Source: VBAS01 sp964508655 (GTDB lineage Bacteria; Bacteroidota; Bacteroidia; Chitinophagales; Chitinophagaceae). Taken from it: a DNA stretch of 64,000 nucleotides. The stretch lies in assembly GCA_964508655.1 (NCBI GenBank), contig CAZDUO010000010.1, forward strand, positions 3,538-67,537, read 5' to 3'. Shown here piece after piece: positions 25,258 to 34,629 of the stretch (position 1 is its first letter; every line of letters starts with the position of its first letter). The notes beneath the pieces were generated by a model, which ran no database searches, was not told the DNA's origin, and saw only the letters and a program-made list of their open reading frames with translations. Position numbers and translations under genes: made by a program.

Positions 25258-25755
25258 ATGACAGAAAGAAAGGAAATATTTAATAAAGCGGCTGACATGC
25301 TAAAGCAACTGGGTTTTCATATCACCGGTACTGATGATAAAAGACCCTGGGGCGGTTTTTTTGTAATTGATGAAAAGCAGGCAGCTCAATTTGCCGCACA
25401 TTTTTTCCCGGAGGAAAATATTGATGAATTAAAAATCACGCAGAAGCTGAGTCCGAAAATTTTGCTGGTGGCTCCGCAGCACCGGCTGAGCTGGCAATAT
25501 CATCAGCGCCGGGCCGAAATCTGGAAATGCATTGGCAGCAATGTGGCTGTAATAACCAGCGACACCGATGAGGAAAACGAAAAACATATTCTGCATAAAG
25601 GTGAAACCATAAAATTAAGCCGGGGCATGCGTCATCGCCTTGTGGGCCTGGATGACTGGGGCATGGTGGCCGAAATATGGCAGCACACCGATGCATCGAA
25701 CCCGAGTGATGAAGATGATATTATGCGGCTGCAGGATGATTACAACAGGAAGTAG
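25258..25755 (+). CDS. Single-domain cupin resembling type II phosphomannose isomerase
   Basis: A 165-residue cytoplasmic cupin like the isomerase domain at the C-terminus of ManC/AlgA. Marks are RPWGGFFVID near residue 30, the metal-binding LSWQYHQRRAEIW (Gln, His, Glu) near 80-92, GMRHRL (His) near 123-128, and the terminal DDIMRLQDDYNR. The start is placed at 25258 (MTERKEIFNKAADML); ATG 25249 and TTG 25240 are in frame upstream. Free-standing versions in Bacteroidota are often annotated as phosphomannose or phosphoheptose isomerase; the true sugar phosphate is not known. It lies 64 bases after exuT and may not belong to the uronate operon. Confidence 0.75.
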   Translation: MTERKEIFNKAADMLKQLGFHITGTDDKRPWGGFFVIDEKQAAQFAAHFFPEENIDELKITQKLSPKILLVAPQHRLSWQYHQRRAEIWKCIGSNVAVITSDTDEENEKHILHKGETIKLSRGMRHRLVGLDDWGMVAEIWQHTDASNPSDEDDIMRLQDDYNRK

Positions 25756-25787
25756 AAAAGCCCATCTATACTAAAGCTTCGATGGGC
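25754..25787 (-). terminator. Terminator downstream of tRNA-Ser
   Basis: On the minus strand, GCCCATC and GATGGGC form a 7-bp stem around a 14-base loop, followed by TTTTCT. It starts 5 bases after the 3' end of the tRNA gene. Confidence 0.65.
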
Positions 25788-25791
25788 AACG

Positions 25792-25879
25792 CGGAGAGAG
25801 AGGGATTCGAACCCCCGGACGGCTCGTCACCGTCAACGGTTTTCAAGACCGCCGCAATCGACCGCTCTGCCATCTCTCC
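25792..25879 (-). tRNA. tRNA-Ser(TGA)
   Basis: The minus strand folds as a class II tRNA of 88 nt. The acceptor stem GGAGAGA pairs with TCTCTCC followed by discriminator G. The D-arm region is GCAGAGCGGTCGATTGC, the anticodon loop CTTGAAA has anticodon TGA at 25843-25845, there is a long variable arm (GACGGTGACGAGCCGTC), and the T-arm contains GTTCGAATC. The long variable arm and TGA identify serine. CCA is not encoded. Confidence 0.95.
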
Positions 25880-25984
25880 GTCGCAAAAATAGACATGCAG
25901 CTACTATTGTCAAAATCAATTTGCCTGCATGATTCTTAAACTTTCTGTTTGAATAAATGGTTTATCTATCATTCTTCTTCCTCT

Positions 25985-25992
25985 TACTTTTG
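25985..25992 (+). promoter_or_regulatory. Candidate -7 element just before the ABC transporter
   Basis: TACTTTTG matches the Bacteroidota -7 consensus TAnnTTTG. It ends only 6 bases before the ABC transporter start codon, which would give a transcript with almost no leader. The -33 element is weak (TTTA about 20 bases upstream). Confidence 0.4.
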
Positions 25993-25998
25993 TGATGA

Positions 25999-27834
25999 AT
26001 GAAGCACCTTAAAGCACTTAAGAAATATTTCTGGAAATACAGGGTCAGGTTAGGTATCGGGGCTCTCTTTATCATTATTTCCAACTACTTTGCCGTGCTG
26101 GCGCCGCAGGTTACGGGGTTTATCATTGATTATGTTCAGAAAAATTTTGAAGGCTACCAACACAAATCGAACCTGCGTGAATATGATGGCCTGGTGCAGC
26201 TTTATATCAAATGGGTTGAAAAAACATTCCCTCTGCAGGCTGATGTGTTCAAAGTGGTGATTCTTTGCGGTATCACCATCCTTGTGCTGGCATTGTTCCG
26301 CGGCTTTTTTATGTTCCTGATGCGGCAAACCATCATAGTGATGAGCCGCCACATTGAGTACGACCAGAAGAATGAAGTGTTTCAGCACTACCAGCAGCTC
26401 GATACTGCATTTTACAAAACCCACAGCACCGGCGACCTGATGAGCCGCATGGCAGAGGATGTGGCCCATGTACGGATGTTTACAGGACCTTCCATCATGT
26501 ATCTTATCAATCTTGTTGCCCTTATTTCGCTGAGTGTATTTTATATGCTGAAAAAAGATGAAGAGCTGACGGCTTATGTGCTGGCTCCCCTGCCCGTGCT
26601 GGCCGTCGCCATTTATTATGTCAACAGCATTATCAACAGGAAGAGTGAAAAGATACAGGCGCTGCTGGCCAGCCTTACTACCAATGCGCAGGAATCTTAC
26701 TCCGGTATACGGGTAATAAAATCATTTGTGCAGGAAAAAGCCATGCTGGGTTTTTTTGAAAAAAACAGCGAAGAGTATAAAAAGAATGCCATCGGGCTGG
26801 CAAAAGTAGAATCACTTTATTTTCCTGCCATGGCCCTGCTCATCGGTCTCAGCACCTTACTCACCATCATGATAGGCGGTTATTATTACATTCATTCACC
26901 GGAACGGATATCACTCGGCGCCATCACTGAGTTTGTTATTTATATTAATATGCTCACATTCCCGGTAAGCGCCATCGGGTGGACGGCCAGCATGATACAG
27001 CGGGCTGCTGCATCGCAAAAACGGCTGAATGAATTTTTGGAAACAAAGCCCGGTATAGTTTCGGCGCCGGGTGCAAAACCGGTAACCATCGAAGGCAATA
27101 TCAAATTCAGCCATGTCAATTTTATTTACCCCCATACCGGTATTTACGCATTAAAAAATTTCAACCTCGATATAAAAAAAGGGGAGAAGGTTGCCATCAT
27201 TGGCCGTACCGGCAGCGGAAAGTCAACCATTGCGCAGCTCCTGCTTCGCATGTACGATGTGACTGGTGGAAAAATAGAACTGGAAGGTACCGATATTCAG
27301 GAGATAGACTTGAAATCGCTCAGGCATCAGATTTCTTACGTGCCGCAGGATGTTTTTCTTTTCAGCGATTCGGTAGCCAATAATATTTCCTTCGGCATGC
27401 AGGATGGATTGAACGCTTCGGTGGAAAAAGCAGCCCGGCAGGCCAGTATTCACCATGATATTTCTGATTTTGACGAACAGTATAAGACAATGATTGGCGA
27501 AAGAGGCGTGACGCTGAGCGGCGGACAGAAACAACGGATATCCATTGCCCGGGCCCTGATTAAAGAACATGGCCTGGTTATTTTTGACGACTGCCTGAGC
27601 GCCGTTGATGCAAAAACTGAAAAAGAAATCATCGGCAATTTGTATGATTACCTGGAAAACAAAACGGCCATCATTATTACTCACCGGATCTTTTCGCTTT
27701 TTCATTTTGATAAAATTATTGTGCTGGAGGATGGTGAAATTGTAGAGCAGGGAGTTCATGAAGACCTTTTGCTCCAGAACGGGTATTATACAGAACTATT
27801 TAACCGGCAGCAGCAGGACACCCAGGAAAGTTGA
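25999..27834 (+). CDS. ABC exporter, fused membrane and ATPase domains, with atypical catalytic residue
   Basis: A 611-residue half-transporter: six membrane helices (about 15-310) then an ATPase domain (about 350-600). Walker A is GRTGSGKST (402-410), the signature is LSGGQ (about 506), Walker B is VIFDDCLSAVD with Asp530, and the H-loop is ITHRIF. The position after the Walker B Asp, normally the catalytic Glu, is Asp531. This is the pattern of the degenerate subunit in heterodimeric exporters such as BmrC or TM287, which pair with a second subunit. No second ABC gene is adjacent here. Substrate unknown; lipids, peptides or drugs are the family's range. A candidate promoter lies directly upstream. 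Confidence 0.9.
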   Translation: MKHLKALKKYFWKYRVRLGIGALFIIISNYFAVLAPQVTGFIIDYVQKNFEGYQHKSNLREYDGLVQLYIKWVEKTFPLQADVFKVVILCGITILVLALFRGFFMFLMRQTIIVMSRHIEYDQKNEVFQHYQQLDTAFYKTHSTGDLMSRMAEDVAHVRMFTGPSIMYLINLVALISLSVFYMLKKDEELTAYVLAPLPVLAVAIYYVNSIINRKSEKIQALLASLTTNAQESYSGIRVIKSFVQEKAMLGFFEKNSEEYKKNAIGLAKVESLYFPAMALLIGLSTLLTIMIGGYYYIHSPERISLGAITEFVIYINMLTFPVSAIGWTASMIQRAAASQKRLNEFLETKPGIVSAPGAKPVTIEGNIKFSHVNFIYPHTGIYALKNFNLDIKKGEKVAIIGRTGSGKSTIAQLLLRMYDVTGGKIELEGTDIQEIDLKSLRHQISYVPQDVFLFSDSVANNISFGMQDGLNASVEKAARQASIHHDISDFDEQYKTMIGERGVTLSGGQKQRISIARALIKEHGLVIFDDCLSAVDAKTEKEIIGNLYDYLENKTAIIITHRIFSLFHFDKIIVLEDGEIVEQGVHEDLLLQNGYYTELFNRQQQDTQES

Positions 27835-27877
27835 TGCTACTTGCTCCCCCGGCGGTGGGAAACAATTTGTCTGCAAA

Positions 27878-27908
27878 TTTGGCTGTTTCAAAAACATAAT
27901 TATATTTG
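27878..27908 (+). promoter_or_regulatory. Bacteroidota-type promoter for the PUR protein
   Basis: TTTG at 27878-27881, 19 bases, then TATATTTG at 27901-27908. This is a full match to the -33 TTTG / -7 TAnnTTTG consensus of Bacteroidota housekeeping promoters. It is 44 bases before the start codon. Confidence 0.75.
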
Positions 27909-27952
27909 TGACTTCGTAAAAAAGTGATTATTAATAAGTAAAACAAAAAACT

Positions 27953-28363
27953 GTGGCTTACGAGAATAATGAAAACAAGATGGAAAGCATTTACAGCAAA
28001 AGAATTCGTGCTGGTAAACGCAGAACTTATTTTTTTGATGTGAGAACCACGCGGGGCAATGACTATTATCTCACCATCACTGAAAGCCGCAAGCGGTTCA
28101 ATGATAATGGCTACGACCGCCATAAGATTTTCCTTTACAAGGAAGATTTTAATAAGTTTATAAAAGCACTTGGCGAAGCGGTGGATTATGTAAAAACAGA
28201 ATTGATGCCCGACTTTGACTTTGATGCGTTTAATCACGACACAGTAGCATCAGAAAACGGCGATGGTACGGTGCCTGAAGCAACGGTGAATAATGAACAA
28301 ACTGAAAGCACTGCAACCACCCCAACCGAAAACACCCCGCATGAGGATGTAGATAAATGGTAA
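27953..28363 (+). CDS. PUR-family (DUF3276) nucleic-acid-binding protein
   Basis: A 136-residue protein whose first ~90 residues match the bacterial PUR-alpha-like domain (DUF3276): YSKRIRAGKRRTYFFDVRTT and ITESRKRFNDNGYDRHKIFLYKEDFNKF. Bacterial PUR proteins bind single-stranded nucleic acid with a whirly-like fold. The remaining ~45 residues are an acidic, Thr/Asn/Glu-rich tail of low complexity. The start is GTG 27953; ATG 27980 (MESIYSKRI) is an alternative. It has its own promoter and terminator, so it is monocistronic. Confidence 0.88.
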   Translation: MAYENNENKMESIYSKRIRAGKRRTYFFDVRTTRGNDYYLTITESRKRFNDNGYDRHKIFLYKEDFNKFIKALGEAVDYVKTELMPDFDFDAFNHDTVASENGDGTVPEATVNNEQTESTATTPTENTPHEDVDKW

Positions 28364-28394
28364 GCATTCCCGGTTGAGTAATAATACTAAGTAA

Positions 28395-28423
28395 AGCCCC
28401 CGGCATCCGGGGGCTGTTTTTTT
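28395..28423 (+). terminator. Terminator after the PUR gene
   Basis: A perfect 9-bp stem AGCCCCCGG / CCGGGGGCT with a 3-base loop, followed by a run of seven Ts after one G. Confidence 0.9.
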
Positions 28424-28499
28424 GTTACAATTTTTATATTTTGTTTACGTTTTTATACCTGATTTTTTATAGGCTAATACACTTAAAATCCAATACCAT

Positions 28500-31400
28500 A
28501 TGCAAAAAAAGCCTACCCTCTTGGCGCTTACTGCACTGCTTTTAATTATCGGATACTTTACCTGGGAACATTTTTCCACCCAAAAAAAAGAAAACAAGGT
28601 CAGTAAAGAAAAAGCTGCCGATGCCGACATAGATGCACGGCAGGATGGAGTGGACCTTGCCATGGCTTATGAATTTGAAATAACCAAAGACCCTGATCTT
28701 AACATTGTACCAAGAGAAAAATTGATTGCGGCAGATAATTACCGCAGGTTAAAACTGTCAACGCTGAATAACCGTGCTGCCACCGCGGTAAGCGGTATCA
28801 ACTGGACGGAACGGGGGCCCAACAATGTAGGCGGCCGCACCCGCACATTGCTATATGATTTAAATGATGCTGGCAATGGTTATAAAAAAGTATTTGCCGG
28901 AAGTGTGGGTGGAGGTATATGGGTGACAAACGACATTACGGTTGCCACACCTGTCTGGACAAGAATTGATGATTTCATGGGCAACCTGGCTGTGACTTCA
29001 CTTGCACAAGATCCATCAAACACACAAATAATTTATGCCGGCACCGGCGAAGGCTGGTTTAATGCTGATTTTATCCGAGGGCTTGGAATCTGGAAATCAT
29101 CGGACGGTGGTTCCACCTGGTCGCAACTGGCTACTACCAACAATTCTGCTTTTCATTATGTGCAAAAAATTGTTGTTACATCCGCAGGTATAGTGCTTGC
29201 TGCCACAAGAGACGGTGGCGTGCAACGATCAGCAGATGGCGGCTCTACCTGGACAAAAGTGCTGGGCAATGGCACCGGCGGCGGATCGAATGACCGGGCT
29301 GCAGATCTTGAAATTGGCGCCAATGGAACTATTTATTGCAGCATAGGCATATTTAGCACAGATGGTATTTATCGTTCTGCTGATGGGGGGCTGAACTGGA
29401 CTAAGATTTATACTTCGGCAGCCGATGAAGAACGAATTGAACTGGCCTGTGCGCCTTCAGATTTAAATACTGTTTATGCCCTCGTGCAGGATAATAATGC
29501 CCCGAATGCAGATGGTATTAAAAAAATTATGTCATCCAATGATGCCACTGCGGCCACACCCACCTGGAATACGCTGACTACACCTACCTGGTGTGACCAG
29601 GGGTCATCCAGTTCTGATTTTACGAGAAGCCAGGCCTGGTACGACTTAATTGCAGCAGTGGATCCTACTAATGCAAATACCGTTTTTATTGGGGGAGTTG
29701 ATATTTTAAAATCAACCAACGGAGGCAGCAGCTGGTCGCAAACATCCAGATGGTCTTCGTTTGGCGGCTGCTCAGGCACTACTATTCATGCCGACATTCA
29801 TTCTTTGGTTTTCAAACCGGGCTCATCCACCGAACTGCTGGTGGGTAATGACGGCGGAATTTACCGTACCACTGATGCAGGCAGCGCTTTCACATCAAGG
29901 GTTACCGGGTATAATGTGACGCAGTATTATGCCTGTGCCATTCATCCTTCCTCTACTGATTATTTTCTTGCCGGTGCCCAGGATAACGGCACACAAAAAT
30001 TTACCACGGCCGGAATGAACAGCACTACCAATGCTTCAGGCGGTGATGGAGCTTTTTGCCATATTGACCAGACCAACGGCAACATCCAGATCACTTCCTA
30101 TGTGTATAACAACTATTATGTTTCCACAAACGGCGGTTCAAGTTTTACGCAACGGTTTTTTGCCAATACCGGTTCTTTTATCAACCCGACAGATTATGAT
30201 GACAATGCCAATATACTTTATGGTGGTAACCCGGCAGGAAGCTTTTTCCGATGGAACGATGCAGGAAGTGGTGGCACCAGCACCGATAATGTATCAGTTA
30301 CCAATTTTTCCGGCGCCAGTGTAAGACACGTTGCTGTGTCTCCCTTAACAGCCAACCGGGTTTATTTTGGATTAAGCAATGGTTCGGTGGTAATGGTGAA
30401 TAATGCAAATACCGGCACATCACTGACCGGAACGGTTATCAGAACCGGAAGCGGATCGGTTTCATGCATTGCCATAGACCCGGCCAATGAAGATCATATC
30501 CTGGTTACCTATAGCAATTATGGTGTCACCAGTATTTACGAATCACTGAATGCAACACAAGCATCCCCCACATGGACTACAGTAGAGGGCAACCTGCCCG
30601 ATATGCCGGTACGCTGGGCCATGTTTGATCCAAGAAATTCCGATTGGGCGTTAATAGCCACAGACCTTGGCGTATGGTCAACCGATAACCTGGACGGCGC
30701 ATCTACTGACTGGGATCCTACCAACTCAGGCCTTGCCAATGTCCGGGTTGATATGCTTCAATACCGCAGCAGCGATCGTACCATTGCAGCCGCCACACAC
30801 GGAAGAGGATTGTTTACTGCAGTGGTACCTTCTGTTTCTACACCCGATATAAGCTTTGTATCATCTTCAGCATCGGCAACTGAACTTACCACTACAACCA
30901 ACGGCTGCCGTGCATATACTGATTACACCGTGGATATGCAGATTGCCAATGCACCAACCGGTGATGCAACAGTAACAGTCGGCATTCAAAGTGCTACCGC
31001 CACACAGGGAGTGGATTTTGATTTTACCACCAATGGAAATTTTGCTTCACCATCCAGCTCATTTGTATTTAGCAGCGGCTCCACTGCATCCAAAACCATC
31101 AGCCTGCGTATTTATGATGATGCGGAAGTTGAAGGTTCGCAGGTATTTACTTTAAACTACAGCATTTCCGGCGCCACTAATGCGCAGCCCGGCTCCAGTA
31201 ACCAGACTTTTATTTTTACAATAAATGATAATGACCAGGCACCGACAGCAGCGTCAAGTTCAGACTATACTGTCGCCACCTATGATATTAATTCCAATGT
31301 CACTTCGCCCTTCCAGAGCGGTAGCCGCAGAGCAAGAATGCAATACCTGATTACGGCTTCGGAACTTTCAGCTGCCGGCCTGGTTGGCAACAGGCAGTTG

Positions 31401-32897
31401 ACTGCACTGGCATGGAATGTAATCAGTAAAAGCTCCACCAACCCCTTCACAGGGTTTACTATTTCCCTTGCTCATACTACGGCCACTAACCTGAATTCAG
31501 GATTTATTTCACCATCCTTCACACAGGTATATTCAGCCAATTATACAGTGCCGGGAACGGGGTGGCAATCCATATCATTTACTACTCCATTTACCTGGAA
31601 TGGTACAGATAATCTGTTAGTGCAAACCTGTTTTGATAATGGAAACGGCGCCCCCATCCCGGGCAATGATGTGGTGCAGGGCACAGCAGCTCCTTTTGGC
31701 AGCGGTACCCGGGCCACTGCTCTGAATACTGCTAATGGCGGCGCAACAGCCGGCTGCTCCCTGGGTTCAAATCTTGTCAGCGACAGCCGTCCGCAATTCA
31801 GGTTTACCCAGGCTGTACCACTTACTCCGGTTGAATCGGTGCTTAGCTCTTCCTCATCAAAATATCTCGGTCCTAATTCGGATGTTTATTTCTATTCGGT
31901 AGCCGATGGCGAATTGATGGCACGCATCCGCAATCTTGGCTCACATGACTACGGCTGCACCAGCATTGAAATAGACCGGGCGGGAACCGGCAGCTCACAA
32001 TTTTGGAATTCCAACGCAACAAATTACCTGATGAATAAAACGTTCAGAGTGATTCCAGCCACCAACAACGCATCGGGTCAGTACGAAATCACTTTGTATT
32101 TCACACAAGCTGAAGTAAACGGCTGGCAGGCTGCTACAGGAGAAACATGGGCTAATATCCAATTGATAAAACTTCCCGGGCAGATCAGTAATGTGACACC
32201 ATCAAATCCTGAACCGGATGGTGCAGGTACTGTACAGGTAGTGTCGCCAACTTTGGGAACTTTAGGTACTCATTATACAATCACTTACACGTTTAGCAAT
32301 GGCTTTTCTGGTTTTGGCGCCGGTGTGCCCGGAGCTGCCGCCCCGTTGCCTGTTACTTTGCTCAGCTTTACCGGCAGGTTGCAAAAAGAAAATGTGCAGT
32401 TGGATTGGGCCACATCTTTTGAACAAAATAGCCACGGCTTTGAAATAGAAAAATCATTTGACGGAGTGAATTTCAGAAAAATTGCCTTTGTAGCTTCAGC
32501 AGGCAATAGTAATACAACCCGGTATTATAGTTTCACCGACCTGCAGCGTGCAGTGGAATACAATTATTACCGGCTGAAGATGGTGGACATTGACAATTCA
32601 TTTAAGTACAGCGATGTGGTGCTGGTGAAAAACAACACGGCGAAACAGGATGTATTTATCGCCGGCAATCCGTTTACTGATGAACTGAATATACGCTTTG
32701 CCAAAATACCCAACGGAAAAATACGGGTTGCCATGTTTGATGTAAAAGGCAGTAAAATTTATGAAGCCGGGTATGAAAACTTCAGTCAACCTGCTCTTAC
32801 AATAAATACCTCAGGCAAACATCTTGCAGGTGGTATTTATTCTGTGATGGTGGAAACCGGGGGAAAGGTTTACAGTCTGAAAGCAATTAAACATTAA
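28500..32897 (+). CDS. Large secreted beta-propeller / Calx-beta protein with type IX secretion tail
   Basis: A 1465-residue protein. The N-terminus is a strongly hydrophobic helix (ALTALLLIIGYFTW) without an obvious cleavage site. From about 95 to 790 there are sortilin/VPS10- or BNR-like propeller repeats (WTERGPNNVGGRTR; repeated SxDGGxxWT motifs). A Calx-beta-like segment lies at about 800-915 (ATQGVDFDF...ISLRIYDDAEVEGSQ), followed by a domain of unknown type and a fibronectin-like segment. The last ~75 residues (NPFTDELNIRF ... GGIYSVMVETGGKVYSLKAIKH) form a type A sorting domain for the type IX system, so the protein is exported to the surface or medium. Propellers of this kind occur in glycosidases and adhesins; no catalytic residues could be assigned. 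Confidence 0.85.
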   Translation: MQKKPTLLALTALLLIIGYFTWEHFSTQKKENKVSKEKAADADIDARQDGVDLAMAYEFEITKDPDLNIVPREKLIAADNYRRLKLSTLNNRAATAVSGINWTERGPNNVGGRTRTLLYDLNDAGNGYKKVFAGSVGGGIWVTNDITVATPVWTRIDDFMGNLAVTSLAQDPSNTQIIYAGTGEGWFNADFIRGLGIWKSSDGGSTWSQLATTNNSAFHYVQKIVVTSAGIVLAATRDGGVQRSADGGSTWTKVLGNGTGGGSNDRAADLEIGANGTIYCSIGIFSTDGIYRSADGGLNWTKIYTSAADEERIELACAPSDLNTVYALVQDNNAPNADGIKKIMSSNDATAATPTWNTLTTPTWCDQGSSSSDFTRSQAWYDLIAAVDPTNANTVFIGGVDILKSTNGGSSWSQTSRWSSFGGCSGTTIHADIHSLVFKPGSSTELLVGNDGGIYRTTDAGSAFTSRVTGYNVTQYYACAIHPSSTDYFLAGAQDNGTQKFTTAGMNSTTNASGGDGAFCHIDQTNGNIQITSYVYNNYYVSTNGGSSFTQRFFANTGSFINPTDYDDNANILYGGNPAGSFFRWNDAGSGGTSTDNVSVTNFSGASVRHVAVSPLTANRVYFGLSNGSVVMVNNANTGTSLTGTVIRTGSGSVSCIAIDPANEDHILVTYSNYGVTSIYESLNATQASPTWTTVEGNLPDMPVRWAMFDPRNSDWALIATDLGVWSTDNLDGASTDWDPTNSGLANVRVDMLQYRSSDRTIAAATHGRGLFTAVVPSVSTPDISFVSSSASATELTTTTNGCRAYTDYTVDMQIANAPTGDATVTVGIQSATATQGVDFDFTTNGNFASPSSSFVFSSGSTASKTISLRIYDDAEVEGSQVFTLNYSISGATNAQPGSSNQTFIFTINDNDQAPTAASSSDYTVATYDINSNVTSPFQSGSRRARMQYLITASELSAAGLVGNRQLTALAWNVISKSSTNPFTGFTISLAHTTATNLNSGFISPSFTQVYSANYTVPGTGWQSISFTTPFTWNGTDNLLVQTCFDNGNGAPIPGNDVVQGTAAPFGSGTRATALNTANGGATAGCSLGSNLVSDSRPQFRFTQAVPLTPVESVLSSSSSKYLGPNSDVYFYSVADGELMARIRNLGSHDYGCTSIEIDRAGTGSSQFWNSNATNYLMNKTFRVIPATNNASGQYEITLYFTQAEVNGWQAATGETWANIQLIKLPGQISNVTPSNPEPDGAGTVQVVSPTLGTLGTHYTITYTFSNGFSGFGAGVPGAAAPLPVTLLSFTGRLQKENVQLDWATSFEQNSHGFEIEKSFDGVNFRKIAFVASAGNSNTTRYYSFTDLQRAVEYNYYRLKMVDIDNSFKYSDVVLVKNNTAKQDVFIAGNPFTDELNIRFAKIPNGKIRVAMFDVKGSKIYEAGYENFSQPALTINTSGKHLAGGIYSVMVETGGKVYSLKAIKH

Positions 32898-32915
32898 ATA
32901 TGCTACTATGAAAGT

Positions 32916-32942
32916 AGCCCCGGAACACACCGGGGCTTTTTT
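32916..32942 (+). terminator. Terminator between the secreted protein and pgi
   Basis: Stem GCCCCGG / CCGGGGC with a 6-base loop, an extra A-T pair, and six Ts. It ends at the stop codon of the convergent pgi gene. Confidence 0.85.
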
Positions 32943-34593
32943 ATTTTTTCATCTCTTTAAACAAATTAATCATCCCGCTGGTTGAAGAATCATGTGAGTC
33001 AACCGGGCTGTCATCTTTCAGCTCGGGTAAAATTTTATTGGCCAGTTGCTTTCCCAGTTCCACCCCCCACTGGTCGAAGCTGTAAATATTCCAGATAAGA
33101 CCCTGCACAAAAATTTTATGCTCATAATAGGCAATCAGCTGGCCAAGATTGAACGGAGTAATTTTTTTTATCAAAAAAGAATTAGTTGGCTTATTGCCAT
33201 GAAAAACTTTGTAGGGCAGGAGTTTTGAAATTTCTTCATTACTCAGGCCGGCTTTTTCAAGCTCCTTCTCTGCTTCCTGTTCTGTCTTGCCATTCATCAG
33301 CGCTTCTGTTTGTGCAAAAAAATTGCTCATCAATTTGCGGTGATGGTCGCCGATGGGGTTATGTGATTGCGCAGGCGCAATGAAATCGCAGGGTATCAGC
33401 TGTGTGCCCTGGTGAATGAGCTGGTAAAAAGCATGCTGGCCGTTTGTACCCGGCTCGCCCCAGATGATGGGGCCGGTGGCGTATTCCACCGGCTCGCCAT
33501 TGCGGTCAATAATTTTACCATTGCTTTCCATATTGCCCTGCTGGAAATAAGCGGCAAAGCGATGCAGGTACTGGTCGTAAGGCAGAATGGCTTCACTTTG
33601 TGCACCGAAAAAATTGATATACCAGAGCCCGATAAGCGCCATCAGCACGGGAATATTGTTTTCAAATTCGGTTTCTTTGAAATGCCGGTCGCCCTCGTAA
33701 GCGCCGGCCAGCAGCTCTTCAAAATTATTATACCCGATAGTCAGCGCAATTGACAGGCCAATGGCACTCCATAATGAATAACGGCCACCCACCCAGTCCC
33801 AGAACCGGAATATGTTTTTTTTGCTGATGCCAAACTTAACCACTTCTGCTTCGTTGGTGCTGAGCGCCACAAAGTGCCTGGCAATATGTTTTTCATCCAC
33901 GGCATGTTCCAGGAACCATTCCCTTGCCGTGTAAGCATTGGTCATGGTTTCCTGCGTGGTGAAAGTTTTGGAAGCAATGAGAAAAAGTGTTCTTTCCGGC
34001 TTTACTTTTTTCAGTGTCTCGGCTATGTGTGTGCCATCAATATTGGAAACAAAAAAAACCTGGATATTTTCCAGCCAGTAAGGTTTCAGCGCCTCGGTTA
34101 CCATCAGCGGGCCCAGGTCGCTGCCGCCGATGCCGATGTTTACAATGTAGCGGATTCGTTTGCCGGTGTAGCCTCGCCACTTGCCGCTGTGCACTTTATT
34201 ACAGAAGTTTTTCATTTGCCTCAAAACTTTTCTCACATCCGGCATTACATCTTTTCCTTCTGTATACACCGGCTCGCCGGAAAGATTGCGAAGCGCAAAG
34301 TGCAAGACAGCCCTGTTTTCCGTTTCGTTTATTTTATCCCCATCAAACATGGCCCTTATGCCATCTTGCAGCCTGCATTCGGCGGCAAGCTGCAAAAGCA
34401 GGTGCAGCGTTTTGTCAGTGATGATATTTTTTGAATAATCAAAAACGATTCCCTTTGCCAAGACGGAGTATTTCGTGAACCGTTCGGGGTCATTGCGAAA
34501 CAAATCCCGCATGTGAATGTTTTTCATTTCATAAAAATGATCCTGCAGGGCTTTCCAGGCTGTCGTGGCAGTAGGGTTTATCTTGGGAAGCAT
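32941..34593 (-). CDS. pgi: Glucose-6-phosphate isomerase
   Basis: Interconverts glucose-6-phosphate and fructose-6-phosphate. The 550-residue protein has the SIS-fold motifs of the long bacterial Pgi: GIGGSDLGPLMVTEAL (about 153-168), SNIDGTHIAETLKK, SKTFTTQETMTNA (PGI signature region), GGRYSLWSAIGL, and the C-terminal QWGVELGKQLA with the catalytic lysine. Length matches E. coli Pgi (549). It lies 36 bases downstream of the threonine aldolase gene on the same strand and is probably co-transcribed. The stop codon abuts the terminator of the convergent gene. Confidence 0.97.
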   Translation of the reverse strand: MLPKINPTATTAWKALQDHFYEMKNIHMRDLFRNDPERFTKYSVLAKGIVFDYSKNIITDKTLHLLLQLAAECRLQDGIRAMFDGDKINETENRAVLHFALRNLSGEPVYTEGKDVMPDVRKVLRQMKNFCNKVHSGKWRGYTGKRIRYIVNIGIGGSDLGPLMVTEALKPYWLENIQVFFVSNIDGTHIAETLKKVKPERTLFLIASKTFTTQETMTNAYTAREWFLEHAVDEKHIARHFVALSTNEAEVVKFGISKKNIFRFWDWVGGRYSLWSAIGLSIALTIGYNNFEELLAGAYEGDRHFKETEFENNIPVLMALIGLWYINFFGAQSEAILPYDQYLHRFAAYFQQGNMESNGKIIDRNGEPVEYATGPIIWGEPGTNGQHAFYQLIHQGTQLIPCDFIAPAQSHNPIGDHHRKLMSNFFAQTEALMNGKTEQEAEKELEKAGLSNEEISKLLPYKVFHGNKPTNSFLIKKITPFNLGQLIAYYEHKIFVQGLIWNIYSFDQWGVELGKQLANKILPELKDDSPVDSHDSSTSGMINLFKEMKK

Positions 34594-34629
34594 GGTTGTG
34601 TGAAATATTTTATTTCAGTTTTTTTCTTA

